64,000 bases of DNA from Symbiodinium natans. Taxonomy: Eukaryota > Sar > Dinophyceae > Suessiales > Symbiodiniaceae. The translations under genes and the position numbers were made by a program. This document shows, piece after piece, positions 23,801-36,705 of this stretch. The notes under the pieces are model-generated. The model was not told the origin of the DNA. It did no database searches and worked only from the letters and a program-made list of their open reading frames with translations. Location of the stretch: the NCBI GenBank assembly GCA_905221605.1, contig CAJNDS010000757.1, positions 784,887 to 848,886 on the forward strand, given 5' to 3'. Each line of letters opens with the position of its first letter. Position 1 is the first letter of the stretch.

Positions 23801-26800
23801 ACTTTGGGTTTTAAGGGTTTTTGCTAGAGTTCAGGGTTTAGGGTGTAGGCTCATTAGGCTTGAGGCTTGACGTGTATGGTGTCGGCTTAGACCGAAGCCG
23901 GACCATACATGTGAATGATGTCGCCATGCTTGTTTGGATACTGAGCAAAGGACCACTAAAGTCGTGATCCTCCATGAGGCACTCACAAGACACTCCAGCC
24001 TGCTCAGGGAATCGAGTTCACAACTGAAATGTTCGGTGTGCAGTTTCCTTTCCTGGGATACTTGAAAGAGCAGCCTCCGTGTTCGCGGACAGAATCTTCT
24101 TCGTTTTGGCCACAGCATCCTGCAAGTGCCAGAAGCGGACAGATACCGCATGCTCTCAACAACAAGAATCAGCACTAAGCGAGCCCTTTAATCGGCCACT
24201 TCGGATGCCCAGTGCTATAAATAACCCTGACAAGGATGCTTCCTTGAATCTTCTTTACAGGGTTAACTAAGTAGAAAGGTAGAAATCTGCCGACAGCACG
24301 TGCGCTCACCTTTTGAAGCGTGTTCCGACTACTGTATCGTGAAGGCCCGGTGCAGCGCTTGAGGAGCCTTTGGATCAACAAGATCTCTACAGACATGCAC
24401 CTAAGGCTTGCATAATGCGGTGCAATGACATAGATGCTGCCGCCAATGGCTGCGCTTACTTTGTAAAGACAAGCTTGGCACGCAGCATCAAAGATACCAA
24501 CGGCAGAAAATAAGCTCTGGCCCCGAACCTCACACACGACTCTCACGACTGTCGCAATGGTATACTTTGTCTACAGCACTTCTCAATTCTGACTGAATTA
24601 TGATTCAATTCTGATTCACTTCTGGTCCAATTCTGATTAGGTTCTATGGTGTAGTTTGCCGTAGTTCGAACAGCGTTGGAGCTTCACAGGCCCATCCTCC
24701 AGCTTGAAGCATGCTTTCTTGTTGGTCAAGACGTCGCAGCCTGTCTTGAACGAAGCATTTAAGCTTGTGCACATTGACAAGTAAAGTCCTACATCTTACC
24801 TACAATGGATCGCGATTGCCAGGCAAGGCATGCGGAAGCCGATACAGTCGACACAAGTCCACCCTTGCCACAGCTATGTTGACCAAGTCCTTTGCGAGGA
24901 ATGCCACTGTTGTTCATCTACGTTCATCTACGTTCATCGGCATAGCTGGGCCTGTCTTCTTGTTAAACCTCGATGTGCAAGGGCACCGGCCGCAATTTTC
25001 AAGGCAATCAAAAGCACAAGATGGCTCAAGCCTCGTCAACCCATGTTTGACCACATGCCAGTCATGTCCAAGGCGCTGTTCGGCGAAGGTTCTGATGAGA
25101 CACTCCACCATGTCCCGGCCTCCCACCTTGCTGGATGCTCACGATCAGGACTGCCCCCCATCGTTCCCCAACAGCCCAGCCTTGTCCGACTTCTCACATA
25201 GCACCGTCAACTCACCCTTGAGGAACTGAACAATTGCCACTGAGAAATTGGAATGACCTCACAACGCTGTAGAGGAAAAAAGCTGGCGGCTAGGCTACTA
25301 TTACTTGAGGGTGCGAAGTCTCCTGAGCTTCAAACCCATCTGGCAGAAAGCCACCGTCGATGGCTTCTCAGTATCAAAGTTGCTGTTCCTGAAAAAGCCG
25401 TACCTCGCTGCAGTCGTTACTGTAGACCCGGATCATGAACACTGGTCACCTGCGATCCTTTGACCTGTGTCACTAAGTCGGTGGCTCTAAAGCTGTCGCT
25501 GTGTGCTCGTTGACAACCTCAAAATGTCGCACCACAATGCGCACCAGCCGCTGACCACCCGAACTAGACCTTCAGCGCACGGCAGCCTCCTGAGGCCAAT
25601 GACTTTCCAATACATGTTCTGAGTGGATGCAATGTATCGTTGGGGCCGAAGCAGGCTGAAAACCAGGGCTGGCCAAGATGGGGTTTTCAACGCAACTAGT
25701 CATATGTTTGCAAGGTGTGTTCATTCAGAGAGACGCAAGATCTGGGACTTCGCATCCAAGCGCCAAAAGGAAGGGCTGCTTGTCTGTATTGTTTGGTTGA
25801 CGTTCTGTCGTGGTTGCTCGCAGCCTTGCCCGGATGTCGGCCGAGGCGTTTTGGGGCGTTGGCTGACTTCCACAAGGTGCAACAAGCCAAGCTTGAGATT
25901 CCAGCTCTCAGCACATGGAGGTCAGCAATTGCTGCAGCATCCAACAACGCCTGACCTCAAGGCAGCAACTCTGGCAACAGCGATGCTGACGGCGACAGTT
26001 TCAAACCAAGCCACTGAGTCTCTTGATCTCCACACACTGCAAGGCCCTAGCCTACCTAGCTGAAAGCTTCAGCGGTGTAGGGGCCAACACGTTGAAAGTC
26101 AGAGAAGTGCGACGGAACCGCGATGACTGCCTAAGCGCATCAGCATCTGAAACATAAGTGCATCTTGGGAGAGAAATGCTCTGCAGACAACAGTGAGCCG
26201 ATGAAGCTTCCAGGTACTTCCAGGGGAACCAACAGCACCAACATCCACAGCTTTCTAAGCGATCTAGCATGTCGGCATGGTCAAATGACATGCCATCGAA
26301 CAATCGCAAACATTCGCAAACCAATTCTACATTGGCCTTGAACTGACCAGCTGATGTCTCGAGGCAGCCGCATCAGCCACCTTCGCACCACACCATGCCT
26401 CGAGCAGGTACGATCCAGAGAATATCGAAAGTCGGCAGGTCATGGCAATCATCGCATGGTGGCCTCAGTTACCTGCTTCAACTTGGTTAGGAACATGGCC
26501 GTAACCTCAGGATGCATCACCACCAAAGCATCGAAGAATCCAAGATAGCCCCACCTCTGTGGCTGAGAAATGCGTCGTCTCACCTTTGTAGTTGACTGAG
26601 TAGCCAGTGAAGCCATCCTGCAGCAGCGGCCGAACTGGAACAACCAGCAGAACATCAACCAAAGATGGAAACTTTCAAGCCAGCCCTCCTCAGTCTGCAC
26701 TAACGGACAAGTCGACCAAAACCTGAAGCAGCACATGCAGGTACTGAGCCATGGCCCAGACATTTGCAGTCTCTATACAGCCTCGCCACTTTCAACGATG

Positions 26801-29800
26801 CAAACAAACGTCGTAGCTCCAACAACAAGGACGAGGCACAAACCATGCGAGACCTAAAGGGCTATGCTATGTCTTAAACACGGCCAAAATCTCGAGTCCG
26901 CCTGATGATGCTCACTTTTTGCTCGCCGCTCACAAGACTCAAAGCCGCTTCAGCGCTCAACAGTAACGACTCTGGTCTATGGCTCTTGAGTGCTTGCTTC
27001 CATTGTTTCTCTGCGCTTGGTTCTCTGCTCCTTATGCCTCATTTTCTTCGTCATCTACTGCTCTTACCTTCTTCCAACAGTCGCTCGCACTGTGTCCCTT
27101 CTTTTGTATCCTTTCGGAGTTCTAGTCTGAGCACGTGAAGGCAGACTGCGCAAAATGACCGTCAAGTGACATCAAGTGACTCAGGAAGAGATGCGTGAGA
27201 ACATAGCAACAAGATTCGGAGATAAAGGACAACCTTGTGTCAAGCCCTGGCTGCTCTGAGCGACTAAGCATCGCAACAACAACGAGCCCTGGAGGGGGGG
27301 TATGGTACAAGGCTGCTAACCTTCTGCAAGAGTTCAGAAACGCTCAGAAACTGCATAGGACGGCGGTGAACGAGACTGGAGCATTGATGCGGAAGCTTTT
27401 TGTAGGAAATCTAGGAAGCCAAATGGAACAGCAATTCGAAAGAGCACGGGTGTCCTTGCATGGTCCTTGACGAGCATAATAACTTCGGCAAAAAGCCAGC
27501 TGGAAGGGACTGAACATGTAACGCAAACACGCAGGATAAGGGCGTGCTTGAAAATGTTCACACAGGATACCACTAGGTGCTGGATGCCAGGTTTGAGCTT
27601 GCGAAGCGTTGTCAAGATCAGTCATAGTAAAAGGACGGTCCATGTGGCAATTTGGAAGAGAAAGGTTCGAGAGATTAACACGCAGATCAGAGTCAGAGAA
27701 CCAAACTTTATTGGCGAGATGGTCAGCAAAGGTGAGCGAACGTTTGCCTTCGGAAATTCAAGTCTTCGAGGCACTCTCAATCCTTTTTTCTCATCTTTAC
27801 GGGCACTTTTCGTCATTTTCTTCTATCCTCCTTGAGGATAGGAAGATCAGTATATTCCGTATGCAGGAAGCGGCAATCCAGGACCCCGCAGTCCCGTGCC
27901 ATCGGCAACAAGGCCACACACCGAAGCAAAGCCAAAAAAGGAACACGTTTGGCTTCAAAAAGTGCCTTGTTTGGTTTATCCGCAATCACAGATGCCCCAG
28001 TGGCATCTCTCCGTGCCCAGCTCTTGACAAACCGGCCGGGACTGGTGATAATTGGGGTGCCCCTAGTATCAACTTTTTGCGCTACGCTGACCGGCTTGAT
28101 TCGATCCCCAATTCCAAAACATTGGCCAGAATGCACTAGTTGAGCTTCGAAGTCAGTTTTTCAGCATGCCTTTAGTTCAGGATCACCAATCCCACAACCA
28201 CTTTGGTATGGCCACATATGGCCAGCTGGTAGGGAGCAGGGTGAACTCGTGAAGGGACATATAAGGACAGTTCTCTTCATTGGTCCTCAAAATTCGGGCT
28301 TCCCCTAAACCCAAAACACGAAAAACTTAAACCCAAGATCTTGAACTTTAAACCCCTACAACTTGCTAATAAATGTAGTGCGGCAGGTTAGCTTCCGTTC
28401 GTAACATCTTGGAGGGGCAGTGGGCTCCGCTTTGCCAGCCTTTCAGGTTCGCTCGACAAAGCTCAAGTTTACACAACCAAGTCCTTAGCATTCTGGTTCT
28501 AACGAGGGCGTAAACCCAAAACAGCACAAGTGGGCTCCACCCAAGAGAGCGTTTGTCGGCCAGGTTCAACAATATGGGTTTTGGAGGTTGTTTCTATGAG
28601 TTTATAAGGAGTTGCTGTACTTATGAACTCATTCTCTCCAATTCCATCTTACAAAAATGTGTCTTTGTTGGACACACTATTGTTACAATCCAACATTGCA
28701 ACAGCTCTTTGTCTTTAAATGTGTGTGTTTCCCTTTCTTCTTTGTTATGTTATTCTTCTTCTTCTTCCTCTTTTTCTTCTTCTTCTTCTTCTTCTTCGTC
28801 GTACTTTTGATCTACATGTTCTGTTTTCAAACTATTAGCAGAGGAATTCCGCTATCATTATGAACAGATTTTATTACCAACATGCACTCCGACAAGGCAG
28901 CTATGGCATCCAGTCCTTCAGGGGACCCTAGAAGTGCCTGGACTGCTAAGCTTGCATCCCCAGGAAACCCAGCAGAAAGATATGCTACTTAAACAAATCT
29001 TAAATGAAGGTTTTTTGCTATACCCCCCTGCAGCGGCTGCGGACTTCGCTGTCCAGAGACTGTGTGGGCCCATGTTCCGAGGCAGCTTGATTTTATGTGT
29101 CGAAAGCTGACCCCTTGAGTCTCAACCCTAACAGGCCCTAACACCTGAAACGTCTCAAACCCTGACAGCTGCATGATTACTAGGTACTCTAAACATACTC
29201 TAAACTCTCTAAGTTTGGACATCCGGAATGGTAGGATGAGCCCTTCGTTTAGGGTCGGAGGTTTCACTTTCACCAAATCACCTGTTCATGCTTCACTCAG
29301 AGGCGTGCTTTTCTGCTTCCACCGCGGGGGAGTCGAACCTCCAGCTTCACTTGCTGGCGAGGAACAGAAGCACTGGAACAACAGCCGACAGCTGTTTCCT
29401 ATGAACTTCTTGCAGCGTCTCCCACTCCAGCCTCTGACCAAGAAGGTGCTTGAAGTTTCGACCTCGCATATCTACGGGGCATAAATGCATCAAGCGATTC
29501 TTCCGCACAGTGTTGCACTCTGAGCCATGGCTCATGGAAAGGCGGTGCCATGTGCATACCACAACAAAGACATTGGGCGAGGTCGGGGCATGTGTTCTTG
29601 GCATTTGACCTGTTGACATTTCACATATGAGGACTACAGCCTGCCAAATGCAGGAGCACGATAGAGATCGATAGAATGCAACAATATTTCCGAGGCACTT
29701 GATCTGCGATAGCGCTGTGTCTCCCAAAAGGCGCTCCCTGTCGGTGAACCCAACCTGAAACATGGTCTGGTCCTTCTGCACTATGGCATGATCAAGTCTC

Positions 29801-30978
29801 AGATTACGAGTCAGGTCTCGAACCAAACTTGGCGTCTTCCTCTGAGAGACCTCTCAGATGCCAAAGGCGACTCACTAGCAAGGCGCATTGCTGCTGACGA
29901 ATATACGGAACAAATTCACACAGACCCCTTTAATCGCATCCCCACTTCCGCTTGGTTGTTCTCCATCCTCATCCATCCTCATCATCCCTACTTTCTACTC
30001 CTTTCTCTTCCTCTGCCTCTGGCGACCTGCCACGGCTGGCCCCTCTGCTCATAATTCTCTCTACTTCCGGTTCGTCTTCTTCGCTTGTTTCTCGTCTTTC
30101 GTTTGAAGCATAAAATAGATTTATTCCTGCTCTTATTCTGTGGTAGGCGAGTTTTCCTCCAGCAGAGTGCAAGCAACATGATTGGCAACATGTAGTCATG
30201 ACCCTGCGAGAGCACATCTGTGGTCAATGTTTATACAAGTTGAGTTGGGAGCGTGCACGCAACAGAGGCAACCCTCAACAATGGACATAGCCACGCAGAT
30301 CTAAACTCTAAACTCTGAACATCTCTAAACCACAGCGTGGCGAGTTCTTTCCACTGAGGTAATGGAGGGCGTCTACAATTGCAAGGAGCTTTCGACATGG
30401 TCTCCTGAAAAGAAAACAATCTTCTCCATCGCGTGCTTGCGCTGCGGTTTCCTGCTCCAGCCTGCTGAAAGTCCTCGGGTTTAATCAAGCATCCGGAAAG
30501 GATCCGTGGAACAATTCCTCATGATCACTTCAGGCTCCTATCTAGGTGGCTTGGCTGAGCAGCAACTTGTGACGCTGCAGTCGGCTGATGATTTCTGCAT
30601 GACAACCAATGAGTTGCGTGCAATGTGTTGAGGGATTTGGCTTGGTTGTGTTGTCCCATTAAAGACTTCTTGGCACACTACGGTCCGACTGAGGTTCGCC
30701 CCTTTTGGCACACTCTAGAGCTATGCAGGGCCTCCACAACTGCAGAGTTTACATCGAACGTGGGAGCCGAGTCACCAACATCACTCTGATGGGAACCCTG
30801 CCTCATTTTGAACCACTTCGATAGCACCCCCTCGGATGTATGCGACCTCAAGTCCAACTCCTCTGCAACTTCCCTACTGCAGAAAGATCAGAAAGAAGCT
30901 GCTGAATCTCAATCTGCCACGAGCTTCACGCATATGAGTCAGCAGTCCCCAGGTCGATGCCGATGACCTCCAGTCTCC
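20844..30978 (-). CDS. Hsp110-type chaperone (Hsp70 superfamily), many small exons
   Basis: Successive minus-strand exons spell an Hsp110/HSPA4-type protein in N-to-C order. ATPase domain: VIGIDLGTADSYA (30978-30930), VAYIRGGAIEVVQNE (30846-30802), VGFTDRERLLGDTALSQIK (29775-29698), NFKHLLGQRLEW (about 29464-29396), DGFTGYSVNYKGETTHFSAT (26632-26555), TAMFLTKLKQ (26505-26473), QALLDAAAIADLHVLR (about 25955-25906), LNEHT (about 25728), VAIVQFLK (25239-25216), KSDKAGLLGNDGGQ (25192-25152), VGGRDMVECLIRTFAEQ (25126-25052), DAVAKTKKILSANTEAALS (24120-24062), VEICGGAARVPWVK (22116-22075), FGGKELSTTMNADECVARG (21990-21916). Then LSPLYKVQDFKVEDRLIR (about 21806-21722), KRKGPFDLTVSYAAEKLPSG (21077-20982) and DLGIYTIEVPLQDVPKKVKV (20932 down). 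These proteins are nucleotide-exchange factors and holdases for cytosolic Hsp70. Most borders are GT-AG; the 20982 exon is followed by GA. The start codon, some middle exons and the true C-terminus were not found. Confidence 0.85.
23205..23865. repeat. Degenerate telomere-like arrays, back to back
   Basis: Positions 23205-23550 are rich in CCCTAAA variants. After a short gap, about 23630-23865 is rich in TTTAGGG-like words (GGGTTTAGGGTGTAGG near its end). Both are heavily mutated. They lie inside a long intron of the Hsp110-type gene. Confidence 0.6.
27185..27630 (-). pseudogene. LINE (non-LTR) reverse-transcriptase fragment
   Basis: Two pieces in different frames match non-LTR RT landmarks in order. 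PSSWLFAEVIMLVKDHARTP followed by VLFRIAV (about 27.51-27.44 kb) resembles the region that in LINE elements reads P-x-S-W-x-x-A-x-V-x-x-L-x-K...FR-x-I. GLTQGCPLSPNLVAMFSRI (about 27.24-27.19 kb) matches the G-x-x-Q-G-x-P-L-S-P motif. Stops and frame changes separate them, and no YADD box or endonuclease was seen. It lies within an intron of the Hsp110-type gene, in the same orientation as the gene. Confidence 0.45.
28752..28803 (+). repeat. (TTC)n microsatellite
   Basis: An imperfect run of TTC triplets, about 50 bases, in an intron of the Hsp110-type gene. Confidence 0.85.
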
Positions 30979-31728
30979 GAAGCTCTGCTCTCCCTTCTCT
31001 ACAAGTCACCAAAGGAGAAAGACGGCTTGTTGAGATCGTTCAGTGTGCGAAAGGAGTGTGCCGAAATGTACCGAAGTTGTTCTCCAATTCTCGGGGGCAT
31101 GTCGTTGGTGCAATGGCACAAGAAAGCGGAAAAGCAGCAAAGCTCTTCCGAATGCATGTTGGGCAATATTGGGCAAGATTGGAACGCGTTGGGCGGACCA
31201 GCTTCTGCTCTTCCATGAGCACAAAGACACACAAAGCGTAACGTTGTCCAACTTGACGAAATGGAACACTACGTCACTTGATTCACTAGATGCCATAGAT
31301 TCCACACAGTTAGCCTTTTTCAACGAGAGTCTAGAGTATATCAGAGTGTCTGCTAGCTTGCGGATGCTCGCGGTGTGTAGGCTGCCTTGCTGCTTGTGCT
31401 TTTCGAGCGCCAATGCCAAACATAGGCTTGCTCTATGATCATTCTCCGCTCGACTCTCTGCCATTAAGACGGCATACCTTGAGCGAGGCGGGGCATCCAG
31501 TCGAAGCGAAAAGTCTGTCTACTCAACCAGCCTGCTGCAACAATCTGGAGTGACGTTTCTGCTCCACTTCTGTATCCACATGATATGATGGGTGCAGCAA
31601 TTGCTTTGCTTTCGCGGTGCATGCCTTCTCATCCTGACAGCGGAGCTGCACCATCTCACAGCTAGATTTCTCGTCACCATCGGCTTGGTCTTTGCAGCCG
31701 GAGTTGCCTGAACCCTCGCCTGTTCTCA

Positions 31729-31992
31729 GTCAACTGGTCCAGCCTCAACTTCAATAACAGCGTCGGAGCAGTTCCCCGCAAAGATGGCCCTTGCCTCTGT
31801 GATGTCGGACTGAATGCTCCGGTTCAAGCCTTCGACAAACTTCCTGCAGCCAACAGCCCGTGTGAAGACCATTAGGCGAGGTGGCAGCTTTGCTTTCAGC
31901 CCCGTCCTTGCATAACTGGCTGCAAAAGCATGCGCCGATTTCTGTGAGGAGATGACCCTGTCCACTATTTTCGCAAAGGAGCCAGCTAGCAT
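31729..31992 (-). CDS. Candidate exon, unknown protein
   Basis: An open 88-codon stretch with protein-like composition: SFAKIVDRVISSQKSAHAF, then LPPRLMVFTRAVGCRKFVEG and later IQSDITEARAIF. An acceptor-like GATGCTAG lies at its start. The family is not recognised. It may belong to the gene upstream of the Hsp110-type gene. Confidence 0.3.
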
Positions 31993-34900
31993 CAGCTAAC
32001 TCTGCTCACGGAGGGCCTTGCAAATCTGCCTGCTTCCAGTCCAAAGAACAAGCCTCGATTCGCACATGATATCACATGCGATGATATGCGACAATCCCCA
32101 AGAAGGGGGAGCCGAGGGAGCCGGCAGTCACAGAGCGTTCGAAGCTCACCCCGATGTACCTCTGCCATTTGCAGGTGCGTGTATTCATCTTCGAATCGTT
32201 CTCTTCTCATCTTATGTCTTCTTGTCTTGTTCATACTTCATGCTTTTTCTACTCAAAGCCAAAGCAAAGCAAAAGCTGAGCGCACCCAGCCAGTCCAAAG
32301 AGCTGCCTCACTCAGCCACTGGCCTGTCATGAGTGGGCACCGGATGAGTTTTTCTGGAGTTTCCTGAGTTTACTGACTTTACTGAGTTCATTGCGACTAC
32401 TAAACTGATTCATTTGGTTCAATTGTCATGATACAGAAATGAGCCGCTGCTATGTGTAAGAAACATTAAGAAACGCAGGGCTGACCGCTCTGCAGCGTCT
32501 TCCGGACCTGCTTGAACATGGCATCTGCGAGACATTGCCACGCCTCATCAGCTTACTCTGGCCTGCGTTCCAGGGGTTCCTGCCGGTGAGTCCTGCGACT
32601 GCCGGAGCAGATTTCAAGAACCGAGCTGCGCGAGTTTCTCTGCGAAAAACCCCGCCGGTCCCTGGGCGGTGGCAGCTGCGCGGCATACTGCGCTTGGCCG
32701 TTAATGATGACGTACCTGGAGGAAACAAGCACACGAAAGACGCGGCTCCTCGCACTCCCGGGGTTCACATCATGGAGCAAGATTCTCCAACAGTGAAAAC
32801 CTGACGGCTGATGGGCACTGGGAGGCTTGAAAGCCACAATGGCTATCATTCTATGACTTTGCTATGGCTGTGCCCGCGACAACTTCTGGAGAACAGTGGA
32901 ACACTGGAACCAGCGCCTTCAACACCGAATAGCATGTCGGAGGCTACAGCAAGATGCGAGAAGAGAGAAACGATAGGAAACGCAAGCCTCACAGCAGAGC
33001 TGATTGAGAAGCTTTGGGTGCTTGTGTCGAAAACCTCACTGGGACAGGTTGTTGCTCTGCCCTTTTACTCCTCTGCCGTGAGTCGCGAGCTCCGAAAGAA
33101 TGGATGTTCAATCAACGGAGGTGCTGACATCTCCTGGAGGTTACGATAAGTCTCAACTGCTTTGAAGGGTCATATGAAACATTATGAAACAAAGCGTTGT
33201 ATGCGTTGTTGAGCTCGCCTCCATGATCTCGGTCACCAACGTCATTGCATTTCGCCGGGCCTCGTGGCTTCGGGGGCCTAGAGCCTAGAACGCTCGTTAA
33301 GGCACGGTGCAAAAATTTGCAGCAAGCGCCTTTTCTGGATCCCTGGGTCTGAACTGGTGCAGCCTGTTCAAACAAATCTGGCAATGTTAAAGCGATGCTG
33401 AGCAAGCCCGTTATGCTGGGAATGCAACTGAAGCCAGTCGATGTGTCTCTGCACACGGATGCTTAGCAGCTGTGATGTATGGTGCCTGCCGTAGTGGCAC
33501 GCCGATCGTCAGCAACAAAGGCTTCACACGTGTAGTTCGCACGATGCCTTCGAAGGAAGTCGGATGCGATCTGCCTCTGCACCTTCCTGATCTAACCGCA
33601 CAGCGAAGATGAATGGTGGCAAGGACAAATGGCACAAGCGTCCTTTCTTTCCAAAGCGTTCGGAGCTGGTAGACAAGGTTGGAAAGCGCCCAGTGCCGTC
33701 GAGTTAACAGGCCGATCTGGCAAATAGGACAGAAGCCTTAACGTCTCGTCTATACTTTGGACCCACCCGAACACGCCCATGCAGCCTTGTGAGCGCCCCG
33801 AAAGCAGAACCTGCAGTTGCTGGCAGTTGCAGGCAGTTGCAAGGAGTCGTGAGCAACCGCAATTATCGATGAAAACTTTAAGGAGGACATGCACATTCAA
33901 TCTGTCGTAGCCACAGTACCAAGCTTAGGTAGTAACTGGAATACGTGCAAGCAGGCCACAGGCAGCTGAAGAAGAAGTGCAGGACAGTGAACAGGACGAG
34001 GAATGACTTCATTGCCTGATGCAAGACAGGCTTAGCGCATGCGAATGCTTCAGATCGTCACCAAGGCCGTGTCGCCAAGAGCCACAAGCACCACAGCATC
34101 TTGAAGAAAATCCTTGCGAATCGATCTTCGTCACATGCTCAGGTCCACGTACTGCTTGATAGCGCAGTAGGAGAGAACAAAAGGCTTGTAATTTGCAATG
34201 ATGGCACAAAGTTGACTCCGCACAGCTGGTTCGGCTTTCGCCGTCGGACTCAAAGTTGATGTGATGCTTGCTTTGGGTCCAGGTCGCGCTCTCCCCCAAG
34301 CTTTTGGCCATGCCAAAACCGAGGATTCTTTGCCGCGTCCAGTGTGCAACGGCTTTCGCATGCATGTTCCGTGGTCGAAACCGCCTCTCGCCTGTCTCTC
34401 GTGCAAGTTTTTGTGCTTTTGAGCGCTTGATGTCGTCAAAGCATGGCAGGGACGAAACTTTAGAGGGTTCTTGGTAGGGTCGCTTCGTGCATATGCTCTG
34501 GCTTGGAGTCTGCGTTGGCATACAATGATTTGAATGACTGCACGCAGCCCAAGGTGTCCTGCATACACTTCAATATTCGCTGCAGGCTGGCGTTGTAAAG
34601 CTGGCCAAACCTCAAAGGATTTGCTGAAACATGGTAAGGTGTCTCACTGATTTGCACGTCTTTGCATGAACGCTAGGCATGTGACGTCTCTCCTTGGTAG
34701 TACTTTGACCTTAGCAAATATGGCAGGGCTGCCCCAACTGCTGCCCTGTTCCCGCTCTGCAAAGCTCGCTGGGTTTCCAGGCTCGACACCATTTCCACCT
34801 GGCGATTGCTGACTCTTCTGACAAGCACAACCACAGCATTCCACAGCACTGTCAGAGCACCACAACACCACAGCACCACTGCACCTCTTCTGTCAGCTCT

Positions 34901-35246
34901 GGCCAAGCCTTTCCATTCATGTTTCTACCACCATTCTCGCCAGCTGAAAAAGGCATCGTGCAAGCTTTCACCGCGTTGAAAGGCCAGCGCGGTTCTCCAC
35001 AAAGCGCTGCTGCGGCAAACTTGCCTCTGCGTGAACATGTGGTGAACATGTGATAACATGTGCCGTCGTTCACAGGAAACACCAAAAAAACACCAAAAAC
35101 GCTTACAATAGGGAAAGAGGGGTTCAAGGTGCAGCAGGACCTTCGTCAAAGGACATATCTCGAGCCTCTCTCGAGCAGTCCCAACAGAATGTGTTTTCCC
35201 TTTGCCACATGCTCTCTCAAAGGGCACAAATATGACAACAAGAAAT

Positions 35247-35264
35247 GTGTATATATATATACAC
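35247..35264. repeat. 18-bp perfect palindrome
   Basis: GTGTATATATATATACAC, followed by (AC)n. It could extrude as a hairpin. No gene context supports a function. Confidence 0.6.
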
Positions 35265-36650
35265 ACACACACGTATATCTACAGACATGCCTTGCTTCCC
35301 AAGCCTTTCCAACGTGCCACAAATGCAGAGGTATTCCAACTCAAAACTTGCCTTCCTGCTAAGGCTCAGGCGGGGTCGACCAAGTGGCGCAAGATGATCA
35401 CGAAGTCATCACCTGCTGCGCCTGTCCTTTCAGGCTGGTGGGCACATACAGCTGAAGCTTTCTCCCCTGCTCCGTCCTGCAAGCGCTGGCACGTGACATC
35501 GAGTCACCTATGCTGAGGACTGGCCAAACTCCGAGCAACAGCGCAAACAGTAGCACGTGGCGCCTGAACATCGATTGAATCGATTGTGATGTGGTACTTT
35601 GTTCAAATCACCAACCATCGAAAAACACACATTGCTGGCCATCGCTTCAATTGAACACCCTATCTCAATTGTTACATGTTCCGCCACGCACCCACGCACT
35701 TGCGTCTGTGCCGAAGTCTTGCTGGAATACGCATTTGCGATTGCAGTTGCCAGCACGAGGCGCCTGCAACTTCTTGCACTCTACAAGGCACTGCAACAGC
35801 GACGCCTTGGGCACTGGTCAAGAAACTTTTGTCCCTCCAATTAGCCTTTAATGCTCTGCGCATGAACCGATGGCCAGACAGATGCAATTATTGTCTTTGC
35901 CAGGTACTCTTCATTCACTGATGCAACGGCTCTATTGCAAGTGACCCCATAAGGATGGCAAGGGCATACTTGTACATTCATCAACAAATGAAGAAACCAC
36001 GCTCACCGATTACTGCAACACAACCCTGTTTTTCACAAATTTTGTCTTTCTCACACAAAAACTTGTATGACAAAGGTGTCTGTGTGTGTGTGCAAGCTTG
36101 CACTTCAGCTGGCCATGCCGGGCATTGGACAAGAAATGAGACGACATCGCTAACGTCACCACAATGGCATATAACCCCTGAATTGATCTGTGTTTGGGAT
36201 CTTGGCAACCTGGGATGATGGGGTCTTCAATCATGCACTATTGCAAAAAACCGTTGCACTAGAAAGTGGTGGTAGAACTCATTTAATGCTCCTGAATTGC
36301 ATACATGTCACCATTCCTTTCCAAGACAATTGTTGGAACATGCGAGCTTTCCCGACATATACAGCACATCTGAGCCAAAACACCAGGAACAAGAGGCACA
36401 GTAAAATGATACAATAACACCACCAATACCCATACAACTTTGCATGTTTTTTCCATTCATGTAAAGTAGCACGAAACCAGTTTTACTCTTCCAAAAACGG
36501 GGACCCTGGGCGTGGGCCTCCAGCGTATTTTTCACTGTTTTATTCCTGCGTTTCACGGCAAAGTATTATTCCCAAACTCCGGCGAATAAACAAAAATGGG
36601 AGACTATGGATATGATGAACAATACAATTGAGGTGATGGTGGTGTTAAAC

Positions 36651-36705
36651 CATGAAAACATGTTGATATGTATGGGGACATGAAAACATGTTGATATGTA
36701 TGGGA
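36651..36705. repeat. 28-bp tandem duplication
   Basis: The unit starting CATGAAAACATGTTGATATG occurs twice head to tail, differing only in the last bases. Confidence 0.85.

Noticed and set aside
25018-25032. TGGCTCAAG resembling the spliced-leader end
   Set aside because: Only nine bases, outside any LTR, no hairpin, and inside the Hsp110-type gene; expected by chance.
25696-27126. A chain of seven or more GT-AG bounded minus-strand segments that keep phase 0 and read like protein
   Set aside because: Two of its segments are in a different frame from the clear Hsp110-type matches (DGFTGYSVNYKGE, TAMFLTKLKQ). The phase agreement was coincidental, so only the segments with family motifs were kept.
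29318-29360. tRNA T-arm-like word GGTTCGACTCCCCC on the minus strand
   Set aside because: No matching acceptor stem, D-arm or anticodon arm at the right distance.
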